Positions 1 through 5,577 of a stretch of DNA of 10,361 bases are shown one piece after another; within the stretch, counting starts at the first letter, position 1, and each line of letters opens with the position of its first letter. Source of the stretch: Candidatus Gerdarchaeota archaeon (GTDB taxonomy: Archaea > Asgardarchaeota > Heimdallarchaeia > JABLTI01); NCBI GenBank assembly GCA_016839405.1, contig JAEOUJ010000303.1, forward strand, positions 1 through 10,361, read 5' to 3'. A program made the translations under genes and the position numbers. Below the pieces are notes generated by a model. That model did not search any database. It was not told where the DNA came from and worked only from the letters and a program-made list of their open reading frames with translations.

Positions 1-734
1 CATTATCAGATGCTTTACCAAATCTTTTTGTCCCAGCTGGAATTACTTTTGCAGTTTGGGGAGTGATATATATCGGGCTTCTAGCACTAACGATATATAG
101 CATTCGATCATGGTTCAAAAAAGACATGGAACCTCCTGAGGAACTTGAAAAATATGGCATTGAATTTATAGTAGCTGCTGTAGCTAATATAACATGGATT
201 TTCTTGTGGCATTGGCAATCAGAAATAGGTTCAACAGGTTATTCATTAGGTGCAATGCTAATTCTTCTTGGAGCACTTCTAAGTGCAACAATTCGATTGA
301 AAATTGGTAGAAACAATAATGCAACTACAGCAGAAAAATGGCTAGTTCACATTCCATTTAGTTTATATCTTGGTTGGATAACAATTGCAACAGTAGCAAA
401 TGTAACTGCTTTATTTGTTGAAACTGGTTTTAGTTCTGTAATTGCTCCTACTTCGCAATGGGAATTGATTTTAACTGTAGTTATGATTGCAATTGCAGTA
501 ATTATTACAATGCTCAATCTTATTACTCGTAATAATATTGCTTATAGTCTAGTTGTAATTTGGGCTTTAACCGGAATAATATTAAAACGAATTGAAGTTG
601 GTATTGGTTCGTTTGCTTCAATGGAAATAATCATAGCAACTGCAACAGGGATAGCATATATATTATTAATGATAATTGTGTCCTCAGTAAAATTAATTAT
701 TAAAAGAAAAGAAGCTAAAACAGTTAGCTTCTAA
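1..734 (+). CDS. TspO/MBR-like (tryptophan-rich sensory protein type) membrane protein, 5' end outside window
   Basis: The reading frame is open from the first full codon (base 3) to TAA at 732-734, giving 243 visible residues. A GTG at 63 lies inside the first membrane segment and is not the likely start. The visible N-terminus carries PNLFVPAGITFAVWGVIY, which matches the first helix of TspO/MBR-like proteins (pattern P.LF.PAG.TF..WG.IY). Further on come a WIFLWHW stretch (residues 65-71) and WLVHIPFSLYLGWI (113-126), also typical of this family. About seven hydrophobic segments are visible, ending in a basic tail (KLIIKRKEAK). Family knowledge: TspO-like proteins bind porphyrins or other hydrophobic ligands in the membrane; the long prokaryotic branch seen here has no firm function. 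Probably only the first few dozen residues are missing. The last codons form the left arm of a hairpin. Family call fairly sure, role unknown. Confidence 0.72.
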   Translation, partial: LSDALPNLFVPAGITFAVWGVIYIGLLALTIYSIRSWFKKDMEPPEELEKYGIEFIVAAVANITWIFLWHWQSEIGSTGYSLGAMLILLGALLSATIRLKIGRNNNATTAEKWLVHIPFSLYLGWITIATVANVTALFVETGFSSVIAPTSQWELILTVVMIAIAVIITMLNLITRNNIAYSLVVIWALTGIILKRIEVGIGSFASMEIIIATATGIAYILLMIIVSSVKLIIKRKEAKTVSF

Positions 735-769
735 TTTCTATATTTTTTATAATTTGTTTTTAATTTTTC
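710..769 (+). terminator. Hairpin plus T-rich tract at a convergent gene boundary
   Basis: Arms AGAAGCTAA (710-718) and TTAGCTTCT (724-732) are perfect 9-bp complements around a 5-nt loop. They span the end of the TspO-like gene and the first base of its stop codon. A T-rich stretch follows on the plus strand (735-769). On the minus strand the hairpin is followed by a pyrimidine-rich run (TTTCTTTT, about 709-702), so it could end transcription from both sides. Terminator function is inferred from structure. Confidence 0.5.
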
Positions 770-1117
770 AATATTAAATTTGAAATTTTTACCTTGGTAA
801 TGTTTTGTAAAGCCAATTTCTTTGTTTAAATTACTCATTGTTGGATGTTCAAACCAAATGTAAATTTTGTTTACTCTTGGAAAATTATGTTTAATATAGA
901 GAAGCATTTCTGATTTCAAAATCTCTTTAATTTTTGTTTTTTGATATGTTGCTCTAATTCCAGCATAAGCTTCATTGATTCTCTCAAGAGAATCAAGATG
1001 ATATCTTAAATCACCTATAGCAATTATTTCTCCATTATTGTTTTTTACAATAAATTGTATCCATTTTATTTCATCTTTGTTTAATATCTCTTCGTGATTT
1101 CTTAGCTTAATTTTTGT
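731..1117 (-). pseudogene. Decayed C-terminal part of a GNAT-family N-acetyltransferase
   Basis: On the minus strand a frame runs from just after an in-frame TAA (1120-1118) to TAG at 733-731, 128 codons. It has no ATG, GTG or TTG until a TTG at 919, far inside the conserved part. The translation looks like the second half of a GNAT fold: strand residues GEIIAIGDLRY (29-39), then AGIRATYQKTKIKEIL (52-67), a helix, IYIWFE (85-90), and MSNLNKEIGF (94-103), which resembles the usual N..LGF ending. The acetyl-CoA loop, normally Q/R-x-x-G-x-G/A, reads QKTKIK, with both glycines replaced by lysine. The N-terminal half is absent, because the frame starts inside the end of the upstream iron-sulfur gene (overlap 1107-1117). 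I infer a dead remnant. A 62-residue product from the TTG is formally possible but would lack the fold. Confidence 0.6.
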
Positions 1118-2411
1118 TTAAATTTAGTATTTTAGCTTCTCGCTTAACCTTTAATTTTCTAGCAAAAGCTATGAATTTTGATTGTAATTGTTCATCGGCT
1201 ATTTTTCTTTTAATTGGTTCTAAAGAGAGTAATATACCAATTAATCTCTGAAGCATTTTATGAGTCCAGAGATGTTGATTATCAAAAATTAAATTTTGTA
1301 ATTTACCAACGTCAATTGCCATACGAACAACTCTTTCAAAGCCATCTTTGGGTATATGACGAGTATTTTCTAATCGCTTCATAATTATTGCATCTTTAGT
1401 ACAATTTCTAGCACAAACACCACACCCAAAACAACGATCATAATCAATTTCAGGAACTTTTTTGTCATCAAAATTTATAATAAATGCTATTGCTTCTAAT
1501 GGGCATTTTTTAACACAAATACCACAAGCATTACAATTTTCAACATTAATTTCAGGTATAAAATTAGAATAAATATTTGGACTATAACCTAATCTTTTGT
1601 ATGCAAGTATTGCTTCGCAGCAACAACCACAACAATTACAAATCCAATTAACTCCCTCTTGAACATTATCACCTATTTGAACTAGTCCTAGCTTTATTAC
1701 CCGATCAATTATTTTATGAGCTTCCTCTTTGCTAATTTCTCGGGCAATACTATGCTTGGATAAAGTTTTTGCTGCTCCATTGAAAGTTAAACAAACATCT
1801 TGAGGTTGATTGCATGCTTTTCCTAGATGTTCCATTTTGTGACGACAGTAACAATCACCTACAGTAATGCATGATGCACTATCAATTATATGAGAAACTC
1901 GTTCATAATCTAAAACTTCTGAAAAATCTTTAGATTGGATTGTTTCTTCTTGAACAAAAACACGATCAACTGTTGTGTTTGTAGCAAAAATAGCAAAGAG
2001 AAAATCATCTTCCTTATTTAAGTATTGATAATATAATTCAGAAAGAACTTTTCGATTAAATTTCCCATCAGTTCTCATAAGAGAAAACTCAAAAAAACCT
2101 GCCATTGGTGGGGCTAAAATATAGGTTCGATTTTCATCTTGACAACCATCAAAGAGCAATCCTTTACCAGCTAACGTATCAAGTATTTTTTCTGCCTCTT
2201 GAGGAGATTTTTTCCATATCTTTGCTGCTTTATTAGCTGTTACAAAATTAATCGGTAACAAAGATACGAGCTCAGCTTCTTCTTCAGTAAATAATACATG
2301 AAGAATTTCAAATAATGCTTTTGATGAAGGTGCTCCTTGAGGTGCTTTATCCAATCTTTGTTGGAGATTAAGATAACTAATACTTTTCTTTTGTTTTCCT
2401 TTATGACCCAT
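1107..2411 (-). CDS. Winged-helix plus dicluster 4Fe-4S protein
   Basis: A 434-residue protein. Residues 30-90 look like a helix-turn-helix/winged-helix segment, with the family's LAPPMAGFFEFSLMR block after it (99-113). A cysteine-rich middle follows: C187, C189, C200 and C207 (CYCRHK...C), then C258-x-CC-x-CCC (258-265). A ferredoxin domain has two 4Fe-4S motifs, C293/C296/C299/C303 and C327/C330/C333/C337. An alpha-helical tail of about 90 residues closes the protein. This layout, including the MGH start, matches a widespread family of anaerobe proteins named only as 4Fe-4S binding proteins. The ATG at 2411 is supported by AGGTG (2423-2419), 7 nt upstream. No membrane segment or signal peptide is visible, so it should be cytoplasmic. 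It could be a redox-responsive regulator or an electron-transfer protein; the sequence does not decide. Its 3' end overlaps the GNAT remnant, and no terminator lies between them. Confidence 0.85.
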   Translation of the reverse strand: MGHKGKQKKSISYLNLQQRLDKAPQGAPSSKALFEILHVLFTEEEAELVSLLPINFVTANKAAKIWKKSPQEAEKILDTLAGKGLLFDGCQDENRTYILAPPMAGFFEFSLMRTDGKFNRKVLSELYYQYLNKEDDFLFAIFATNTTVDRVFVQEETIQSKDFSEVLDYERVSHIIDSASCITVGDCYCRHKMEHLGKACNQPQDVCLTFNGAAKTLSKHSIAREISKEEAHKIIDRVIKLGLVQIGDNVQEGVNWICNCCGCCCEAILAYKRLGYSPNIYSNFIPEINVENCNACGICVKKCPLEAIAFIINFDDKKVPEIDYDRCFGCGVCARNCTKDAIIMKRLENTRHIPKDGFERVVRMAIDVGKLQNLIFDNQHLWTHKMLQRLIGILLSLEPIKRKIADEQLQSKFIAFARKLKVKREAKILNLNKN

Positions 2412-2463
2412 GCATTTACACCTATAATAGTTAGAAATTAAATTAGCAATATATCTTCAAACT

Positions 2464-2483
2464 AATGTAAATCTACTACTTAA
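2464..2483 (-). promoter_or_regulatory. 20-bp element shared with the DegV promoter region (copy 1)
   Basis: The plus-strand bases AATGTAAATCTACTACTTAA match 17 of 20 positions of the stretch at 3604-3623 upstream of the DegV gene. Both copies lie in the same orientation relative to the downstream minus-strand gene. This copy is about 53 nt before the ATG at 2411 and just downstream of a TATA-like box. It may be a common operator or initiator region. Low-complexity AT-rich sequence makes chance possible. Confidence 0.3.
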
Positions 2484-2490
2484 TTGTTAC

Positions 2491-2501
2491 TAATATATTT
2501 T
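2491..2501 (-). promoter_or_regulatory. TATA-like box for the winged-helix/4Fe-4S gene
   Basis: The minus strand reads AAAATATATTA about 80 nt before the ATG at 2411. An archaeal start point about 25 nt downstream would give a leader of roughly 55 nt that includes the AGGTG site. Other AT-rich stretches nearby could also serve. Confidence 0.35.
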
Positions 2502-2534
2502 ATTAAGAAAGAAAAAAATTTGTTTGGTATAATT

Positions 2535-2553
2535 TAAAAAAATAAAAAAGAAG
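2535..2553 (-). terminator. T-rich terminator downstream of the DegV gene
   Basis: On the minus strand, about 20 nt after the DegV stop codon, a pyrimidine run CCTTCTTTTTTATTTTTTT appears with no convincing hairpin before it. This is the usual look of an archaeal oligo-T terminator. It lies ahead of the promoter of the next minus-strand gene, so the two genes are probably separate units. Confidence 0.45.
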
Positions 2554-2571
2554 GAAATCAAGTAAAAGAAA

Positions 2572-3504
2572 TTATGTTTTAGTTGATTCATCTTTTTTCC
2601 AAAATCTTAAATCGATTTTAGATTTAAACCAATCGTGATTGAATTCTCCAACCCAAACAAAACCAATAGTACCTGGTCCTAAATGTGTACCAATAACAGG
2701 TCCAATATCCCAAATTAAAATTTCTTTAGGAGCATTTGGAAGGCTTTTAAGAAAATTAGCAAATTCCTGTGCCTTTTCCATATTAACACAATGACCAACA
2801 ATAACCAATTCAGACATTCTTTTCTCAGCAACTTTAATAGCTACTTTTTTCATTCGATCTAAAGCAGCATCAATACCTCGAACTCTACCAGGTGATGAAA
2901 TTTCCCCTTCTTCAACAGAAATTAAAGGTGTTAAATGCAAAGCAGAACCAATCATATAAGACACTCTACTTAATCGACCGCCTTTATGTAGGTATTTAAG
3001 AGTTGCAGCTCCACCAAAAACTTGCGTGTGTGGAATTGTTTTGTTAACAAAACCTAGTACCTCTTCCTTTGAAGCGCCATTAGCAATCATTCGAGCAGCA
3101 GGAAGAATAATTAAACTCATTGTTATTGATAAGGTATCTGTATCAATTAAGATAACACGATCATCATAAAATTGCTTCTTAACCATTGAAGCAACTGAAA
3201 AAGTAGCACTTAATTTATTACCAATTGAAAAAACAAGAACTTCCTCATAATCTTCAAGAGCTTTATCTATAACTTCTTTGAAAGCTTTAGGTGCAGGAGC
3301 GCCTGTTGTAGGAATCTCACCATCAAGTAGACGTTGATAAAATTCCTCATTGGTTATATCTTCCCCTTGATATCTAACTTCTTCATCCCCAAAAACTACT
3401 TTTAAAGGAACAGTTCTTATATCAAATTTTTTCAATAAATCGGGATGCATATCACAAGTTGAATCAGAAACTATTCCTAATTTCTTTTTTGCTTTTTTGC
3501 TCAT
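2572..3504 (-). CDS. DegV family (fatty-acid-binding, FakB-like) protein
   Basis: A 310-residue protein, slightly longer than the usual 280 or so because of a basic lysine-rich start and a charged tail. DegV signatures in order: VSDSTCDM (12-19), PTTGAPAP (65-72, the family's TSQPS-type motif), KLSATFSVA (97-105), the hallmark YLHKGGRLSR (171-180), and IGPVIGTHLGPGTIGF (267-282). Family knowledge: DegV proteins bind a fatty acid deep between two domains, and bacterial FakB members present it to the kinase FakA. No FakA-like gene is in this window. Two pocket motifs differ from the commonest form: TSQPS is TGAPA, and the SSKLSGTY-type motif reads GNKLSATF, so ligand contacts may be altered. 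The ATG at 3504 is preceded by AGGAGA (3518-3513). An ATG 4 nt upstream is out of frame. The gene is divergent from the membrane acyltransferase, and a lipid link between the two is speculative. Confidence 0.92.
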   Translation of the reverse strand: MSKKAKKKLGIVSDSTCDMHPDLLKKFDIRTVPLKVVFGDEEVRYQGEDITNEEFYQRLLDGEIPTTGAPAPKAFKEVIDKALEDYEEVLVFSIGNKLSATFSVASMVKKQFYDDRVILIDTDTLSITMSLIILPAARMIANGASKEEVLGFVNKTIPHTQVFGGAATLKYLHKGGRLSRVSYMIGSALHLTPLISVEEGEISSPGRVRGIDAALDRMKKVAIKVAEKRMSELVIVGHCVNMEKAQEFANFLKSLPNAPKEILIWDIGPVIGTHLGPGTIGFVWVGEFNHDWFKSKIDLRFWKKDESTKT

Positions 3505-3603
3505 TCATTTTTTCTCCTGTATTAAATGTTAATAGAAATTATTTGATTAGAGATATCATTGGGAGTTTAATGCAATGATTAAACAAATAGAGAGGAATAA
3601 TCG

Positions 3604-3623
3604 AATGAACATTTACTACTTAA
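3604..3623 (-). promoter_or_regulatory. 20-bp element shared with the 4Fe-4S gene promoter region (copy 2)
   Basis: The plus-strand bases AATGAACATTTACTACTTAA match 17 of 20 positions of the stretch at 2464-2483. The ten bases TTAAGTAGTA (minus strand) are identical. This copy adjoins the likely DegV TATA box and lies about 100 nt before the start codon. Role inferred only from recurrence. Confidence 0.3.
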
Positions 3624-3632
3624 TATAATTTT
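3621..3632 (-). promoter_or_regulatory. TATA-like box for the DegV gene
   Basis: The minus strand reads AAAATTATATTA about 117 nt before the ATG at 3504. A start point about 25 nt downstream would leave a leader of roughly 90 nt. I see no better box closer to the gene, but the region is AT-rich throughout. Confidence 0.35.
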
Positions 3633-3666
3633 CTAATTAAAACGGTTTATAATTAAGAGATTATAA

Positions 3667-3692
3667 TTGCAAGACTAAAAGAAGTCTAGCAA
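3667..3692. promoter_or_regulatory. 26-bp inverted repeat between divergent promoters (candidate operator)
   Basis: Left arm TTGCAAGACT (3667-3676) and right arm AGTCTAGCAA (3683-3692) are complementary at 9 of 10 positions, with a 6-nt spacer. The repeat lies 12 bp upstream of the TATA box of the acyltransferase gene and about 35 bp upstream of the TATA-like box of the DegV gene. This is where a dimeric regulator would sit to affect one or both. It is more GC-rich than its surroundings. Operator function is inferred. Confidence 0.45.
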
Positions 3693-3704
3693 CAAATAAT
3701 TTTT

Positions 3705-3716
3705 AACTATAAAAGA
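3705..3716 (+). promoter_or_regulatory. TATA box for the membrane acyltransferase gene
   Basis: AACTATAAAAGA contains a near-ideal archaeal TATA box (CTATAAAAG). Its centre is about 35 nt before the ATG at 3746. A start point about 25 nt downstream gives a very short leader that would only just contain the GAGGT site at 3735-3739. Confidence 0.55.
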
Positions 3717-3745
3717 TATTTTTCATTGGTTTACGAGGTAGAAAA

Positions 3746-5557
3746 ATGATTCGAACTCAAACTTCAAATAACACACAAGATAAATATATTTCAAGGAGAT
3801 TTGCTACTCTTGATTTTGCTCGAGGAATGGCAATTGTTCTAATGATAATTCTACATATTATTGGTGATTATTTAAATATAGATGTATTACTAAGTGATTC
3901 GGTTATTAATACAATTCCAATAATTAATCTTCTAGCTTTAGTAATTCTTCCATATTTTGGAGGTTTAGCAGGATTTTTCCTGATTGTCTCTGCTGCTGCT
4001 AACATGGTTAGTATGTATAGAGATCTTGGTAGAGGGAAATCTGTTAGAAGTATAGTTTTAAAACAAATTATTGGTGGAATAATTTTACTTATATTTGCAA
4101 TGTTAAGCGAAAGCACCATTGGTTATCATGGTGTTGTTGGGAATTTCTTTCGTAATTTAAATAATCCAGCAAATGGTAATTATTCAGTATTTCTTTATAG
4201 CTGGAACGTCTTTGAAACTGTTCATACAATCGCTTGGTGTTTAATTATTAATGGATGCATTCAAGGACTACTCTCTCTTAAAAATAATTGGAAAAACAGA
4301 AAACAGCTTATAATTGCCTATATTGTTCTTGCTTTAGTCGTTATTGGTTTAACCCAACCAATTTGGACTCTTATAGGCAGAATTGGTCCCGGATATCCTT
4401 TTGCTGAATATGCTCCTGGAATAACTCTTGCTACACCAAGAATTGGTTATGAAAGTTTTTGGGATATTTTGAGGGCCCCATTTTTAACAGCATTAGCTGC
4501 TCCTATGGAGCCTATATTCCCTTATTTGGCTATTTCATTTCTCGGTAGTATTATTGGTATAATTATCTCTCAACCAAAAGAAAAAATCAATAAAAATATG
4601 CCTAGAAATTTCTTGCTTGTTGGTTTTGTTATGTTTTTGAGTGGCTTGATAGGAATTGTATTTATTTTATTACATATTATGAATGGTACTTATAATCCCG
4701 GAACTGATCCTTTTGATGTGGCGATATCTTTTTATCGATTAATATCATTTCATCGGCATTGGGCTCCGGATGCAATGAATGTCATACATCCAGGGGAAGT
4801 TGTTAACATTCCACCCTTCTCTTGGTTAGCTCAATTTCTAACATTAAATGGTTTTAGCTTGATGTTAGTTATGTTTCTCTTTAGATTAGTTGAATTTAGA
4901 GGTATAAGTAAGCAATTTGCTGATAAAACGAGATATGTTAGAAGATTTGGAGTAGTTGCATTCTCAAATTATAACAATCAATGGTTATATCCTGCTGTGT
5001 TTTTCTTAGTCTCTTTATTACTAACAAGGAATTTTTATGAAAAATTGTTTTGGGGTGGAATATTTTTTACGATTGTAGTAACGTTTCTATTATTTCATGC
5101 AATACTTTTAGGGTGGGAGAGAATTGGTTATATTGGCTCATTGGAATGGACTATAAGAACTATTGGTAATAATCTTATTCCTGTTCGAAAAGATCGATTT
5201 GATAAATCTGTAAAATGGTGGCAAAGAGGACAAATAAATGTTGAAAATGCCTTTAGAAATCCTGAGTGGATTGATTTAAAAAATGTTGAAACAATAGAAG
5301 ATAATGATGAAAATAAACATGAAGTTTCTGATGATTCCAAATTAGCATTAAGATTATCAATAATTGGTTTATGTTCAATATTATTTATTGTAGTTTCATT
5401 TTTTTCATTATTTATTTCAATTAATTCTCGGAAAAAAGATGGAAAAAACAAACACAATACAGCAGCATTTGGCATTTCTATTGCTGGTATTATTCTCTTT
5501 ATTGGAATAATTATTACAACTTTAGTTATACCAATTGGAACATTAGGATTATTCTAA
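3746..5557 (+). CDS. Multi-pass membrane acyltransferase, HGSNAT/DUF1624-like, with extra C-terminal two-helix domain
   Basis: A 603-residue membrane protein. Near the N-terminus, RRFATLDFARGMAIVLMIILH (18-37) matches the opening of the heparan-alpha-glucosaminide N-acetyltransferase/DUF1624/YeiB-like fold (R...LD..RG.A...M...H). H37 is a candidate key residue. About eleven hydrophobic segments follow up to residue 456. RIGYIGSLEWTIRTIG (459-474) resembles the family's closing G.LEW..R block. A cytoplasmic-looking charged linker (481-530, rich in D/E after 508) leads to two further membrane helices (about 535-558 and 573-597) split by a basic loop. These resemble a DUF4190-type hairpin and are not part of the core fold. 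Family knowledge: relatives move acyl groups across or at the membrane onto sugars or lipids. The acceptor here is unknown. The ATG is preceded by GAGGT (3735-3739). It is divergent from the DegV gene and converges with the mannosidase gene at a 17-nt gap. Confidence 0.75.
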   Translation: MIRTQTSNNTQDKYISRRFATLDFARGMAIVLMIILHIIGDYLNIDVLLSDSVINTIPIINLLALVILPYFGGLAGFFLIVSAAANMVSMYRDLGRGKSVRSIVLKQIIGGIILLIFAMLSESTIGYHGVVGNFFRNLNNPANGNYSVFLYSWNVFETVHTIAWCLIINGCIQGLLSLKNNWKNRKQLIIAYIVLALVVIGLTQPIWTLIGRIGPGYPFAEYAPGITLATPRIGYESFWDILRAPFLTALAAPMEPIFPYLAISFLGSIIGIIISQPKEKINKNMPRNFLLVGFVMFLSGLIGIVFILLHIMNGTYNPGTDPFDVAISFYRLISFHRHWAPDAMNVIHPGEVVNIPPFSWLAQFLTLNGFSLMLVMFLFRLVEFRGISKQFADKTRYVRRFGVVAFSNYNNQWLYPAVFFLVSLLLTRNFYEKLFWGGIFFTIVVTFLLFHAILLGWERIGYIGSLEWTIRTIGNNLIPVRKDRFDKSVKWWQRGQINVENAFRNPEWIDLKNVETIEDNDENKHEVSDDSKLALRLSIIGLCSILFIVVSFFSLFISINSRKKDGKNKHNTAAFGISIAGIILFIGIIITTLVIPIGTLGLF

Positions 5558-5577
5558 TGTTCTTATTTTTTATTTTA
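5538..5577 (+). terminator. Hairpin plus T tract over the acyltransferase stop codon
   Basis: Arms GAACATTAG (5538-5546) and CTAATGTTC (5554-5562) are perfect 9-bp complements. One G-T and one A-T pair can extend the stem inward, leaving a 3-nt loop. The stop codon TAA (5555-5557) lies in the right arm. A T-rich run follows directly (TTATTTTTTATTTTA, 5563-5577). This looks like a factor-independent terminator on the plus strand. The minus-strand side has no T run after the stem. Confidence 0.65.

Noticed and set aside
731..919. A 62-codon minus-strand frame starting at TTG 919, as a small gene
   Set aside because: Its start lies inside the conserved GNAT part, the same frame continues upstream to 1117 with matching fold residues, and no ribosome site precedes the TTG. 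It is better read as the end of the decayed gene.
710..1140. An 11-bp inverted repeat (AGAAGCTAAAA at 710-720 and its complement at 1130-1140) flanking the GNAT remnant, as insertion ends
   Set aside because: Both copies are coding for similar lysine-rich protein ends (KEAK and REAK). There is no transposase and no target duplication, so chance plus similar tails explains it.
3634..3657. AT-rich imperfect dyad (AATTAAAAC / GTTTATAATT) next to the DegV TATA-like box
   Set aside because: The arms pair only with a gap and consist almost entirely of A and T, so it is expected by chance here.
3505..3745. Bacterial sigma-70 type promoters in the divergent spacer
   Set aside because: I could not find a -35/-10 pair with normal spacing. 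The clear CTATAAAAG box at archaeal distance fits better, though this does not prove an archaeal host.
3868..4119. Minus-strand open frame inside the acyltransferase gene
   Set aside because: It is antisense to conserved membrane segments, its translation resembles no family I recognise, and it has no promoter or ribosome site.
5128..5475. Minus-strand open frame of 115 codons within the acyltransferase C-terminal part
   Set aside because: It mirrors the coding bias of the plus-strand gene and has no start signals.
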